DNA of 49,253 nucleotides. Origin: Candidatus Nealsoniibacteriota bacterium. Its GTDB lineage: Bacteria; Patescibacteriota; Minisyncoccia; Minisyncoccales; MHMH01. The DNA lies in assembly GCA_016181985.1 (NCBI GenBank), contig JACOYG010000020.1:1-49253 (forward strand), in the 5' to 3' direction. The notes under the pieces were generated by a model that was not told the DNA's origin, ran no database searches, and saw only the letters and a list, made by a program, of their open reading frames with translations. This document shows, piece after piece, positions 23,090-32,198 of this stretch. How positions within the stretch are numbered: position 1 is the stretch's first letter; every line of letters starts with the position of its first letter. The position numbers and the translations under genes are program-made.

Positions 23090-24073
23090 ATGATTATTGT
23101 CCGGGCGCCGTTAAGAATACCTCTTGGAGGAGGCGGTACCGACCTCCCTTTTTACTACTCTCAATTTGGCGGAGAGTGGATTTCGGCTGCTATTGATAAA
23201 TACGTTTACGTTGCTATTAACAAGGGCTTTAGCAAGGGTTTTAAAATCCGCTATTCTAAAACCGAAGAGGTGGAAAAGCCGGATCAAATCCAACATCCCA
23301 TATTCAAAGAAGCCATTAAGTTACTAAATATACCCGGCGGAATAGAAATTGTTTCAGTAGCCGACGTGCCGACAAATACCGGACTGGGAAGCTCGGGAAG
23401 TTTTACCGTTGCCTTGCTTATGGCCCTCCACGCCTTTTTGAGAGATACCGGGCACGACGATCTTCCTGCAAAAAAAGACATTGCCGAACAAGCCTGCCAT
23501 ATTGCCATGAATTTGCTGAAAGAGCCATCGGGCAAGCAGGATGAATATATTGCCGCTTATGGCGGCGTTAACAATTTTTTTATCTCGCAAAACGGCGAAG
23601 TTACGGTAGAGCCGTTTTATCCTCAAAAAATTTCCACGCAAACTCTTGAAAAATTGGAAAGCAATCTTTTGATGTTCTATACCGGCATACAAAGAGCATC
23701 CGGACCCGTTTTGAAAGCTCAAACTCAAGCTATTGAAAATTTTCACCGTGTCAAAGAAATCGGCAGAGAAATTAAAGGCGCTTTGAAAAGAAATGACCTG
23801 CGCAAATTCGGAGAATTATTGGATGTCCATTGGCAGGAAAAAATAAAAAGGGGCGGGACATCAGACCCGCAAATTAACAGCTGGTACCAAATTGCCAAAG
23901 AAAACGGCGCCCTCGGCGGAAAATTGATGGGCGCAGGCGGCGGCGGATTTTTCCTGTTCTACTGCGATAACCAAAAAGAAAAATTGAGAAAAGCCATGCA
24001 AGAGCAGGGCCTAAAAGAACAGCTGTTCCATTTTGATACGGAAGGCGCCAAAGTAATTGTTGATTTTAAATAA
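23090..24073 (+). CDS. hddA: D-glycero-alpha-D-manno-heptose 7-phosphate kinase (HddA-like GHMP kinase)
   Basis: A 327-residue GHMP kinase. It starts MIIVRAPLRIPLGGGGTDLP, which matches HddA and related kinases, has the ATP loop PTNTGLGSSGSFTVALL near residue 95, and ends with KLMGAGGGGFFLFY. It would phosphorylate heptose 7-phosphate at C1. An in-frame TTG at 23054 adds 12 residues, but the ATG fits the family start better. There is no clear Shine-Dalgarno sequence; the message may be nearly leaderless. gmhA follows after one base. Confidence 0.85.
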   Translation: MIIVRAPLRIPLGGGGTDLPFYYSQFGGEWISAAIDKYVYVAINKGFSKGFKIRYSKTEEVEKPDQIQHPIFKEAIKLLNIPGGIEIVSVADVPTNTGLGSSGSFTVALLMALHAFLRDTGHDDLPAKKDIAEQACHIAMNLLKEPSGKQDEYIAAYGGVNNFFISQNGEVTVEPFYPQKISTQTLEKLESNLLMFYTGIQRASGPVLKAQTQAIENFHRVKEIGREIKGALKRNDLRKFGELLDVHWQEKIKRGGTSDPQINSWYQIAKENGALGGKLMGAGGGGFFLFYCDNQKEKLRKAMQEQGLKEQLFHFDTEGAKVIVDFK

Positions 24074-24074
24074 T

Positions 24075-24689
24075 ATGATTGATGATTTTATATCGGAATT
24101 ACAAAGAATAATTAAAGAAACTGACAAGCAAAAAATTCAGGAGGCGGTTAACATTTTGTTTGACGCCTGGGAAAAGAATAAAACCGTTTTTGTCATAGGC
24201 TGCGGCGGCTCGGCTTCAACCGCCACTCATTTTGCCGCCGACCTCTCCAAAACCATCCTCGTGCCGGGAGCTAAGGGATTAAAGGCAATGGCCTTGGTTG
24301 ATAATATTCCCCTGGTTTCGGCCTGGATCAACGATTACGGCTGGAATTCTATTTTTAAAGAACAACTGGAGCCCTGGATTCAAAAAGACGATGTTTTGGT
24401 CGGTTTTTCGGTACATGGCGGTTCCGTCGGCGAAGGCGTAAATATCTGGTCGCAAAATTTAAATCAAGCCATGAAGCTGGCCAAAGAAACCAAGGCGAAG
24501 ATAATCGGCTTCAGCGGCTTTGACGGAGGAGCCATGTCTCAAATGGCGAATGTCAACATCATCGTTCCGGTGAATGCAGAACCCTTGGGCACTCCCCTGA
24601 TTGAAGGCTTTCATGTGGTCTTGAATCATTTGATTATTGCTTCTTTAAAAGATAAAATTAAAAATTATTTGCGAAGCTACGAAATTTAA
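24075..24689 (+). CDS. gmhA: Sedoheptulose 7-phosphate isomerase (GmhA-like SIS protein)
   Basis: A 204-residue SIS-domain protein with VIGCGGSASTATHFAADLSK near residues 44-63 (GmhA has GNGGSAADAQHFA here), SVHGGSVGEGVNIWSQ, and PLIEGFHVVLNHLI with conserved Glu and His. It would convert sedoheptulose 7-phosphate to heptose 7-phosphate. The start at 24075, one base after the hddA stop, gives the usual length; an upstream in-frame start inside hddA is less likely. Confidence 0.85.
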   Translation: MIDDFISELQRIIKETDKQKIQEAVNILFDAWEKNKTVFVIGCGGSASTATHFAADLSKTILVPGAKGLKAMALVDNIPLVSAWINDYGWNSIFKEQLEPWIQKDDVLVGFSVHGGSVGEGVNIWSQNLNQAMKLAKETKAKIIGFSGFDGGAMSQMANVNIIVPVNAEPLGTPLIEGFHVVLNHLIIASLKDKIKNYLRSYEI

Positions 24690-24708
24690 AAATTAACTTC
24701 GAAAGCTT

Positions 24709-25428
24709 ATGGTTAAAAAAATAGATGAATTAAAAATAAAAATTTTCGCCGATGGCGCCGATCAAAAAGCCATGGCGGAGTTTAACAAAAGCCCTTTGAT
24801 TAAAGGATTTACCACCAACCCCTCTTTAATGAAAGAAAGCGGGGTAATGAATTACACGGAATTTGCCAAGGGAATATTGAACGAGATAAAAGAAAAACCC
24901 GTTTCTTTTGAAGTTTTCGGCGATGATTTCAATGAAATGGAAAGGCAGGCAAAAATAATCAGCTCTTGGGGGAATAATGTTTATGTCAAAATCCCCATAT
25001 CCAACACCAAGGGAGAGTCGCCTTTTGACCTGATAAAAAATCTGTCGGCGCGGGGAATAAAAATAAACCTTACGGCTATTTTGGACTTTGACCAGGTTAA
25101 ACATATCGCCCCCGCTTTCCATCCCGGTACGCCGGCTATTATTTCTGTTTTTGCCGGCAGAATAGCCGATACTGGCAGAAATCCCGTACCCATAATGAAA
25201 GATGCCAAGGAATTTTTAAGCAACTATAAAAATTTAGAACTTTTGTGGGCAAGCCCGCGGCAAGTTTTTGATATTTTCCAAGCAGAAGAAGCCAATTCTG
25301 ACATTATCACCGTTCTGCCAGGTTTCCTGAATAAACTGGATAAGATTGGCAAAGATTTAAAAGAGTACTCCTTGGAAACGGTCAAAATGTTTTACGAAGA
25401 TGCTAAAAATAAAGGATACCAGCTTTAA
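24709..25428 (+). CDS. tal: Transaldolase family protein (TAL/FSA type)
   Basis: A 239-residue TIM-barrel protein with the Schiff-base lysine in NVYVKIPI near residue 87, the entry TTNPSLM near 36-42, NLTAILDFDQ and ISVFAGRIADTG. The size suits the small transaldolase/fructose-6-phosphate aldolase group. Transaldolases make sedoheptulose 7-phosphate, the substrate of the GmhA encoded 19 bases upstream, so this gene probably feeds the heptose pathway. The C-terminal helix lacks obvious similarity to known regulators. Whether it prefers transaldol or aldol chemistry cannot be read from sequence. Confidence 0.83.
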   Translation: MVKKIDELKIKIFADGADQKAMAEFNKSPLIKGFTTNPSLMKESGVMNYTEFAKGILNEIKEKPVSFEVFGDDFNEMERQAKIISSWGNNVYVKIPISNTKGESPFDLIKNLSARGIKINLTAILDFDQVKHIAPAFHPGTPAIISVFAGRIADTGRNPVPIMKDAKEFLSNYKNLELLWASPRQVFDIFQAEEANSDIITVLPGFLNKLDKIGKDLKEYSLETVKMFYEDAKNKGYQL

Positions 25429-25431
25429 TCG

Positions 25432-26448
25432 ATGAAACTTAACAATCCTTTTGTTTCCATAATTATTCCCACCAGAAATGTCGGGAAATTCATCAGTAAA
25501 TGCCTGGAAAGCTTAAATAATCTTGATTATCCCAAAGACAAATACGAAGTTATTATCGCTGACAGCGAGTCAACCGACGAAACTCCCTCAATCGCCCGAA
25601 AATACGGGGCTATTTTAGTTTCCACCGCGAAAAGAAGCGTTTGCGCGGGCAGAAACGAAGGATTTAAAATAGCCAAGGGTGAAATTATCGCTTTTTCGGA
25701 TGCCGATTGTGTCATGGATAAAAATTGGATTAAAAACAGCATTAAATATTTTGAAGATTCAGTTGTCGGCGGAGTCGGCGGACCAAATCTTTCTCCAGCC
25801 GATGACACGAGTTTCGCCAAGGCGGTGAGCTTTGTTCTTGACCAGCCGTTATTTTTAGCCGGCTCGGTTTACGGCCGAGTTCTAAAAAATATCAAAGAAG
25901 TCAAAAGCCTGCCCGGCTGCAATATCATTCTCAGAAGAGAGACCCTAGATAAGGTGATGCCGATAGACGAAACGATATTGGGAGGGGAAGATTTTTTCAT
26001 GAATCAAAAGATACGCCAGCTTGGATACCGTTTGCTTTATACGCCCGATACCTTTGTGTGGCACTATCACAGGGCTGCTCCCAAGAAATTTTTTAAACAA
26101 ATTTACCGCTACGGGATAAGCCGGCTCATCATCGGCAAAAAAGACCGCCGAATGATAAATCCAATGCACATCATAGTTGGCTTTGGCGTCCCCATCTTAG
26201 CGGCAACTGCCTTTTCTTTGATTATTTTTTCCCCGGTATTGCTGGCATATATAGCTTTATCCGCCGCAGTATTTATGTTAATCTATACTGTGCTGGCCTG
26301 GTTCAAATTAAAATCGTTCCGAGCGGCCCTTTGGGTGCCGACGGTCATAGTCATTATTTTTTGTTCTTGGTCGTTGGGTTTTTTAAGAGAATTGTTTTGT
26401 CCTATATCCGTTCCTTGCCATGGCTTCAATTCGGACATAACGAAATAA
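25432..26448 (+). CDS. GT2 with C-terminal membrane helices, tail made by a repeat
   Basis: A 338-residue GT2. The GT-A domain has SIIIPTRNVGKF, IIADSESTDET, FSDADCVMD (the DxD site) and GGEDFFMNQKIRQLGY (the catalytic E-D pair), followed by two or three membrane helices (about 245-325). The last ~14 residues (ISVPCHGFNSDITK) are encoded by the hybrid palindrome at 26405-26431 and its flank, so the natural end was probably altered by a repeat insertion. It likely extends a lipid-linked glycan at the membrane. It starts 4 bases after the transaldolase stop. Confidence 0.85.
   Translation: MKLNNPFVSIIIPTRNVGKFISKCLESLNNLDYPKDKYEVIIADSESTDETPSIARKYGAILVSTAKRSVCAGRNEGFKIAKGEIIAFSDADCVMDKNWIKNSIKYFEDSVVGGVGGPNLSPADDTSFAKAVSFVLDQPLFLAGSVYGRVLKNIKEVKSLPGCNIILRRETLDKVMPIDETILGGEDFFMNQKIRQLGYRLLYTPDTFVWHYHRAAPKKFFKQIYRYGISRLIIGKKDRRMINPMHIIVGFGVPILAATAFSLIIFSPVLLAYIALSAAVFMLIYTVLAWFKLKSFRAALWVPTVIVIIFCSWSLGFLRELFCPISVPCHGFNSDITK
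26405..26431 (+). repeat. Hybrid copy C of the dispersed palindrome, within a coding region
   Basis: One full arm and centre (TATCCGTTCCTTGCCATGGC) followed by TTCAATT. It is the same 27-base hybrid as at 648-674, in the opposite orientation, and the match continues with one mismatch for a few more bases. It is read in frame as the C-terminus of the GT2. Confidence 0.85.
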
Positions 26449-26451
26449 ATT

Positions 26452-27420
26452 ATGACGAACAAAATTTCCGTTTCTGCGATTATCCCCTGTTTTGAAAGAG
26501 CCGACGAGCTGCGGCGGCTTTTAATTTCTTTGAAAAAACAGGACTTTCCCAATCCTTGGGAAATTATCGTGGTGGATGATGGCAGTAAAAACGCCGCGGA
26601 AATAAAAACAGCCGCAGAAGAATTTCAGTGCTCCTTAATCCGTCTTGATGAAAATGTTGGACCAGCTGAAGCCAGAAATATCGGAGTAAAAAAAGCTAAT
26701 GGTGAATTTTTATGGTTCCTTGACTCAGACAGCGAAGCGGAAAACCAATTATTACTGAATAATTTAGCAAGTTGCCTCAGACAAAACAAATCATTGGCGG
26801 GAGTTGGCGGAGAAGCGGCTGAAATAAACGGGACGCTCTATTCCAACAGCCTTCACCCTCTTCCCAATTGGCTTCCTCTCGCGAAATATCTGCCGCTGAA
26901 TAAACCATTTGAACTGCGCCCTAAATTTATCTCCACTAATAATTTATTAATTTCAAAAAATGATTTTTGGAAATGCGGCGGTTTTGATCCGTATTTTGAT
27001 ATGTGCGAAGATCAGGACTTATGCCTGCGCTTAGCTAAGGGAGGAAAATTTTTCTTAGTCAGAAATGACACTTGCGCCATTCATCACCACTCTCCTGCGG
27101 GCAGAGAAGGCGGAACTTTTTGGTTTTTTAATAATGCCTGGAATTATGCTAAAAATATGCATCAAAGCAGGATGAAAATGATTTTTCGGCATTTTCCATA
27201 TCTACTGCCCGTCCTGCCCCTGCTTGACGTAATTTTTACTCCGATAGTTTTTATCGCTCAAATGTTTTTTGTTAAAAGACGAAGCAGCGACCTGCTGAAA
27301 GAAAAAATAAAAAACGGCTTCCGAGGTTTTCCCGTATTTGTTTTATTCAACTTAGCAGCCATGTTTTTAGCTTGGTTAACGGCCGGAAAAATGATACTTA
27401 AACTTATTATAAAGCCATGA
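26452..27420 (+). CDS. Glycosyltransferase family 2
   Basis: A 322-residue GT-A enzyme: SAIIPCFERADELRRL, VVDDGSKN, FLDSDSEAE (DxD site) and CEDQDLCLRL (acidic catalytic region near 186-195). A hydrophobic C-terminus (about 245-320) suggests membrane association. It probably adds a sugar to the lipid-linked glycan. Its stop overlaps the next radical SAM gene as ATGA. Confidence 0.85.
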   Translation: MTNKISVSAIIPCFERADELRRLLISLKKQDFPNPWEIIVVDDGSKNAAEIKTAAEEFQCSLIRLDENVGPAEARNIGVKKANGEFLWFLDSDSEAENQLLLNNLASCLRQNKSLAGVGGEAAEINGTLYSNSLHPLPNWLPLAKYLPLNKPFELRPKFISTNNLLISKNDFWKCGGFDPYFDMCEDQDLCLRLAKGGKFFLVRNDTCAIHHHSPAGREGGTFWFFNNAWNYAKNMHQSRMKMIFRHFPYLLPVLPLLDVIFTPIVFIAQMFFVKRRSSDLLKEKIKNGFRGFPVFVLFNLAAMFLAWLTAGKMILKLIIKP

Positions 27421-28568
27421 TTCTTTACCCGATTCAAAAAAATTGGAAATACTTGGCGCCGATAATCGCCAAGGTCCCCGGCCGATTATTAAAATTAGGA
27501 GCCGGAGTTTTTGTCCAATTTCAAAAAAAAGAAATGATGGGCGATAAACTCCCCAAGAGGATTGTGCTTTTTGTAACTAAAAAGTGCAATCTCAAGTGCC
27601 GGCACTGTTTCTATATCCCCAATGTTTCTTCGGAGCGGGAGATGTCTTTAAATCAAATTCAAAAAATCGCCGATTCCGCCAAAAATAGTTTGAGCCAAAT
27701 AATTTTTACCGGCGGCGAACCTTTCGCGAGGAAAGATTTTTTTGAGATTGTCTTATCTTTTGTAAAAAAAGGCTGCAAAACCGTCAATGTCATCACTAAC
27801 GGCACCATGCCGGAAAAAGTTCGCCTATTTTTGGATAAAATGCTTAAAGAAACTAGAGTTCAATTAATTTTTATGGTTTCGGTGGATGGGCCGCAAGAAA
27901 TACATGACAAAATCAGGGCGGTGCCCGGGTCCTTCCGGAAAACCATAGAAACTTTAGCCCTGCTTTCTGATTATTATCAAAAATACCCGAAAAGATTCGG
28001 CAATGTCTTTGCTTCAACCACGGTCAGTAAATTAAATCTCGCATATCTGCCGCAAACCATCGCTCAAATAAAAACTTTTAAAAATATCCATCATTCATTC
28101 AGCTTCGCCCGTTCGGCTGATTTGCACACCATCGGAGTTAAAAAAGAATATCTCAGCGGATTTGACGTTGATAATGGCATTATTTTAGATATCAATAAAA
28201 TGAAGGAGGCGCTAGAATATCTGGATAAAGAATTTTGGAATAAAAATCCCTCGTTATTTTCACTAATCAATCGCCAGGTTATGATAGAAACCGTCAAAAT
28301 TCTAGAAAAAAAGGCAACCAATTTTACCTGCATTGCCGGCAAATCGGAAATAATAATTTATCCCGAAGGAGATGTGGGGATTTGCGAAATGTTAAAACCG
28401 GTCGGCAATTTAGATGAAACCGATTACGACCTGGTAAAATTCTATCAAAATCACAGGAACCGATTTCAGGCTAAAAAATCATGCCGCTGCACCCACGATT
28501 GCGCGCTCCTTTCTTCAATCAGATTTTCTCCGGAATCATTAGTTGAGATAATAAAACATGCCCAATAA
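27417..28568 (+). CDS. Radical SAM protein, MoaA/SPASM-like
   Basis: A 383-residue radical SAM enzyme without a cobalamin domain. The cluster cysteines are C57, C61 and C64 in TKKCNLKCRHC, and FTGGEPFARKDF holds the GGEP SAM-contact motif near residue 99. The C-terminus has several Cys (TCIAG, GICEML, SCRCTHDC), consistent with an auxiliary iron-sulfur cluster. It is coupled to the GT2 upstream and overlaps the B12-rSAM downstream by 11 bases, so the three act in one pathway. Substrate unknown. Confidence 0.82.
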   Translation: MILYPIQKNWKYLAPIIAKVPGRLLKLGAGVFVQFQKKEMMGDKLPKRIVLFVTKKCNLKCRHCFYIPNVSSEREMSLNQIQKIADSAKNSLSQIIFTGGEPFARKDFFEIVLSFVKKGCKTVNVITNGTMPEKVRLFLDKMLKETRVQLIFMVSVDGPQEIHDKIRAVPGSFRKTIETLALLSDYYQKYPKRFGNVFASTTVSKLNLAYLPQTIAQIKTFKNIHHSFSFARSADLHTIGVKKEYLSGFDVDNGIILDINKMKEALEYLDKEFWNKNPSLFSLINRQVMIETVKILEKKATNFTCIAGKSEIIIYPEGDVGICEMLKPVGNLDETDYDLVKFYQNHRNRFQAKKSCRCTHDCALLSSIRFSPESLVEIIKHAQ

Positions 28569-29955
28569 ATCAAAAACGCTGATTATAAATCCGCCCTGCG
28601 AGCAGGGATTCGACCGCAGCGGCCGCTGGCCGGCAAAAACCGTAGCCGGCACGGTCATTGAGCCGTTATTTCTGGCTTATGCGGCCGCGGTTTTGGAAAA
28701 GGAATCTTTGCCGGTTGAGCTGATTGATTGCCGGCCTTTTTATATTTCCATAGAATCTCTGCTGAAAAAATTTGACGATAATGTTGCCTTGGCCGTTATT
28801 CAAACATCCACCGCTTCCATCAATCAGGACTTAGCGGCCGCCAAAAAAATTAAGGATGCCTTTCCCGAAACGAAAATCGCCTTGGTCGGTTCCCATGTTT
28901 CCGTCTTGGGAAAAGAAATATTGGAGAATAACCGCTATATTGATTTTATCGCCAAGGGAGAATACGAATATACGATCAGGGACTTGGCAAAATCTCTCAT
29001 AAAGGGAGAAAATACCGCCAATATTGCCGGCCTTATCGGCAACGCCGACCGTCCTTATATTGAAAACCTCGACGAACTGCCTTTGCCGGCCCGTCATTTC
29101 CTGCCGCTGGACGCTTATTTTGAGCCCTTATTTAAATCAAAACGCACCCTGAGACTGATGGGAAGCAGGGGGTGCCCCTATCAATGCACTTTTTGCCTTT
29201 GGCCGCAGACAATGTACGGCAGAAAGGTAAGATTCCGCAGTCCTGAAAAAATAGCCGATGAAATTGAATACCTAATCAATTCATGCGGAGCTAAGGGCCT
29301 TTACTTTGAAGACGATACTTTCGCCCTGATCCCGGAAAGAGTGATCAAAATTTGCCAAGAGATTATAAATAGGAAAATAAATATCCCATGGACATGCATG
29401 GGCAGAGTTGACACGGTCAATGAAGAAATGTTAAAAATAATGGAAAAAGCCGGCTGTTATATGATACGCTTCGGAGTGGAAAGTTCCTCGCAGGAAATTC
29501 TCAATGGAATAAAAAAGGGCACTACCATTGAAAAAATAATAAAAGCGTTTGATATTACGAAAAAGGCCGGAATTGAAACTCACGCCTCTTACACTTTGGG
29601 CTTGCCGGGAGAAACCAAAAAAACAATGGAAGAAACAATAAGGTTCTCCGTAAAATTAAATTCTGACTATGCTCAATTCGGCATTGCTATGCCGTACCCC
29701 GGCACAGAACTTTATCAGGAAGCCGAAAAAAACGGCTGGTTGAAAACTCATAATTGGCAAAAATTTGAAGCATCGGAAAATTCGGTCTTGGAGTATCCTA
29801 ATTTAAAAGCAAAAGATATTATTGAAGCGCACAAAAAAGCTTACAGGGAATTCTATTTCAGGCCGGGCTATGCGCTCAAAAGAATTGTCAGCGTCAAGTC
29901 TTACACTGAACTGTGCCAATTGATCAAAAGCGCGGTTAACATGATTTCCCGATAA
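28558..29955 (+). CDS. B12-binding-domain radical SAM protein
   Basis: A 465-residue member of the array type: cobalamin-like domain with LVGSHVSVLGKE (109-120) instead of the usual GGPH, AKGEYEY in place of GEGE, then C206, C210 and C213 in SRGCPYQCTFC. The C-terminal tail carries FYFRPGYALKRIVSVKSY, the signature shared by most later members. It is the one closest to the carbamoyltransferase, 6 bases downstream. The N-terminus (NPPCEQGFDRSGRWPAKT) differs from its relatives and may contact a different partner. Confidence 0.85.
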   Translation: MPNKSKTLIINPPCEQGFDRSGRWPAKTVAGTVIEPLFLAYAAAVLEKESLPVELIDCRPFYISIESLLKKFDDNVALAVIQTSTASINQDLAAAKKIKDAFPETKIALVGSHVSVLGKEILENNRYIDFIAKGEYEYTIRDLAKSLIKGENTANIAGLIGNADRPYIENLDELPLPARHFLPLDAYFEPLFKSKRTLRLMGSRGCPYQCTFCLWPQTMYGRKVRFRSPEKIADEIEYLINSCGAKGLYFEDDTFALIPERVIKICQEIINRKINIPWTCMGRVDTVNEEMLKIMEKAGCYMIRFGVESSSQEILNGIKKGTTIEKIIKAFDITKKAGIETHASYTLGLPGETKKTMEETIRFSVKLNSDYAQFGIAMPYPGTELYQEAEKNGWLKTHNWQKFEASENSVLEYPNLKAKDIIEAHKKAYREFYFRPGYALKRIVSVKSYTELCQLIKSAVNMISR

Positions 29956-29961
29956 ATAATT

Positions 29962-31788
29962 ATGTCTATGCATATTTTAGGAATTTCAGCTTTTTATCAT
30001 GATAGCGCCGCTTGCTTAGTTAAAGACGGCAAAATAATGGCGGCTGCCCAAGAGGAACGCTTCACCAGAAAAAAGCATGACCACTCCTTCCCGGCTAAAG
30101 CTATTGATTACTGCCTTAAAAATAGCGGCATTTCAAGCAAAGATCTTAATTTGGTTGTTTTTTACGAAAAACCGTTCTTGAAATTTGAAAGAATTCTGGA
30201 AACCTACCTAAGTTTTGCCCCCCGAGGAATCATTTCTTTCTTAAGGGCAATGCCTGTCTGGATAAAAGAAAAACTCTGGATAAAGGAATGTCTTGAAAAA
30301 GAGCTGAATTTTCACGGTAAAATAATCTTTCCCGAACATCATCAGTCGCACGCAGCCTCTGCTTTTTTCCCGTCTCCTTTTAAAAGAGCGGCTTTTCTCG
30401 TGATGGATGCAGTTGGAGAAAAAAGCTGCACTAGTTTTGGCGTCGGCATTGATAATCAAATAAATATTATGGGGGAAATGAATTTTCCCCACTCTTTAGG
30501 CCTGCTCTATTCCGCCTTCACTTATTTTACCGGCTTTAAGGTAAATTCCGGAGAATATAAAATGATGGGATTGGCGCCTTACGGCAACCCCAAATACAAA
30601 GATTTAATACTTTCGGAACTGATCGATTTAAAGGAAGACGGTTCTTTTAAGATGAATATGAAATATTTTAATTACTGCTCCGGCCTGACTATGACCAATA
30701 AAAATTTCGAAAAACTGTTCGATGGCCCTCCCCGCCAGCCGGAAAAAAAACTGACTCAAAGAGAAATGGATTTGGCCCGTTCTATCCAGGACGTAACCGA
30801 GGAAATAGTCATAAGAATGGCCCGTTACGTCAGGAAAAAAACCGGTGAAAATAAATTATGCTTAGCCGGAGGAGTAGCCCTAAATTGCGTATCTAACGGC
30901 CGCCTTCTGCGAGAAAAACTGTTTGAAGATATCTGGATTCAGCCGGCCTCGGGCGATGCCGGAGGGGCATTGGGAGCTGCTTTATTCGCCTGGCACCAAT
31001 ACTTGGATAATCAAAGAAAAACTGATGAAAAAACCGATTCTCAACAAGGTTCCTATTTGGGTCCGGAATACAGCAATGAAAGTATTCTCCAATTCTTAAA
31101 CAGGGAAGGGGCTGATTTTACCAAACTAAATGACGAAGAAATTCCTCAAAAAATCGCCGGCTTGATCGCCGAAGAAAAGGTAATCGGCTTATTCGCAGGC
31201 AGAATGGAATTTGGTCCGAGAGCTCTGGGAAACCGTTCAATTATCGGCGATGCCCGCTCATCTGAAATGCAAAAAACCATGAATTTGAAAATTAAGTTCA
31301 GGGAAAGCTTCCGGCCGTTTGCCCCAACGGTCTTAATGGAACACGCCTCGGAATATTTCGAAATTGACAGAGAAAGCCCTTACATGTTATTGACCGCTCA
31401 AGTTAAAGAAAGAATTAAAATAAAAACTTCGGAAAATGAAATGAAAAATCATATCGGGGTTGATAGGGTAAATGTCATCCGCTCAACCATTCCCGCGGTC
31501 ACTCACTTGGATTACTCCGCCAGGGTTCAGACTATTAACAAGGAGACCAATCCCCTGTATCATAAAATTATTGAAGAATTTTATAAAAAGTGCGGCTGCC
31601 CAATCATTATTAATACCTCTTTCAATGTTCGGGGCGAACCGATTGTTTGCGCTCCGGATGACGCATATAGATGCTTTTTGCGCACAAATATGGATTATTT
31701 ACTAATGGGAAACTTCCTGTTAGATAAGAAGGGACAAAAACCGCTGACAGAAGATAAGGATTGGCAAAAAGAATTCGCCCTAGATTAA
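29962..31788 (+). CDS. Carbamoyltransferase (NodU/CmcH family)
   Basis: A 608-residue, full-length carbamoyltransferase. The N-terminal Kae1-like domain has ILGISAFYHDSAACLV and the metal-binding HHQSHAASAFF near residue 117; the C-terminal domain has GRMEFGPRALGNRSII and FRPFAPTVL, and PIIINTSFNVRGEPIV near 553. It would transfer carbamoyl from carbamoyl phosphate via an adenylated intermediate to a hydroxyl group of a sugar or other acceptor. An ATG six bases downstream (29968) is an equally good start. SxtJ, SGNH and DUF5989 genes follow, as in known exopolysaccharide clusters. Confidence 0.9.
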   Translation: MSMHILGISAFYHDSAACLVKDGKIMAAAQEERFTRKKHDHSFPAKAIDYCLKNSGISSKDLNLVVFYEKPFLKFERILETYLSFAPRGIISFLRAMPVWIKEKLWIKECLEKELNFHGKIIFPEHHQSHAASAFFPSPFKRAAFLVMDAVGEKSCTSFGVGIDNQINIMGEMNFPHSLGLLYSAFTYFTGFKVNSGEYKMMGLAPYGNPKYKDLILSELIDLKEDGSFKMNMKYFNYCSGLTMTNKNFEKLFDGPPRQPEKKLTQREMDLARSIQDVTEEIVIRMARYVRKKTGENKLCLAGGVALNCVSNGRLLREKLFEDIWIQPASGDAGGALGAALFAWHQYLDNQRKTDEKTDSQQGSYLGPEYSNESILQFLNREGADFTKLNDEEIPQKIAGLIAEEKVIGLFAGRMEFGPRALGNRSIIGDARSSEMQKTMNLKIKFRESFRPFAPTVLMEHASEYFEIDRESPYMLLTAQVKERIKIKTSENEMKNHIGVDRVNVIRSTIPAVTHLDYSARVQTINKETNPLYHKIIEEFYKKCGCPIIINTSFNVRGEPIVCAPDDAYRCFLRTNMDYLLMGNFLLDKKGQKPLTEDKDWQKEFALD

Positions 31789-31790
31789 AA

Positions 31791-32198
31791 ATGACCGGCT
31801 CAAATCAAACGGAAAAACCAAAGATGAAAGAATTCGGCCTAACGATGTCTATCGCAATCAACGCGATAAATTTGTTTTGGTTTTGGAAAAAAAGCGAACC
31901 GCTGATACCGGCTGTTCTTATCTCTTTTTTATTCTTACTTTTTAGTTTTATCAAATCGGGCGTTTTATTAAAACCCCTGCATAAAGCATGGATGACCCTA
32001 TCTTTAATGATGAGTAAAATCACTTCCGCGTTAATTTTATCAGTCATATTTTATCTGATCATAACCCCTTTAAAATTAGCCGTGAAATTATCCGGCAAGG
32101 ATCCGCTTAATTTGAAATTCAATAAAAATAACGGGGCGAACAGCTATTGGCTTGAAAAAAAACCAAATCAAAAGACGTCTTATGAAAAACAATCTTAA
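31791..32198 (+). CDS. SxtJ-family membrane protein
   Basis: A 135-residue protein with three hydrophobic stretches (about 20-33, 40-60, 75-98) and a C-terminal soluble part rich in Asn and Lys ending near YWLEKK. Length, helix layout and position directly after a NodU-type carbamoyltransferase fit the SxtJ family. The ATG at 31791 is 2 bases past the carbamoyltransferase stop. Role unknown; probably a membrane partner. Confidence 0.78.
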   Translation: MTGSNQTEKPKMKEFGLTMSIAINAINLFWFWKKSEPLIPAVLISFLFLLFSFIKSGVLLKPLHKAWMTLSLMMSKITSALILSVIFYLIITPLKLAVKLSGKDPLNLKFNKNNGANSYWLEKKPNQKTSYEKQS

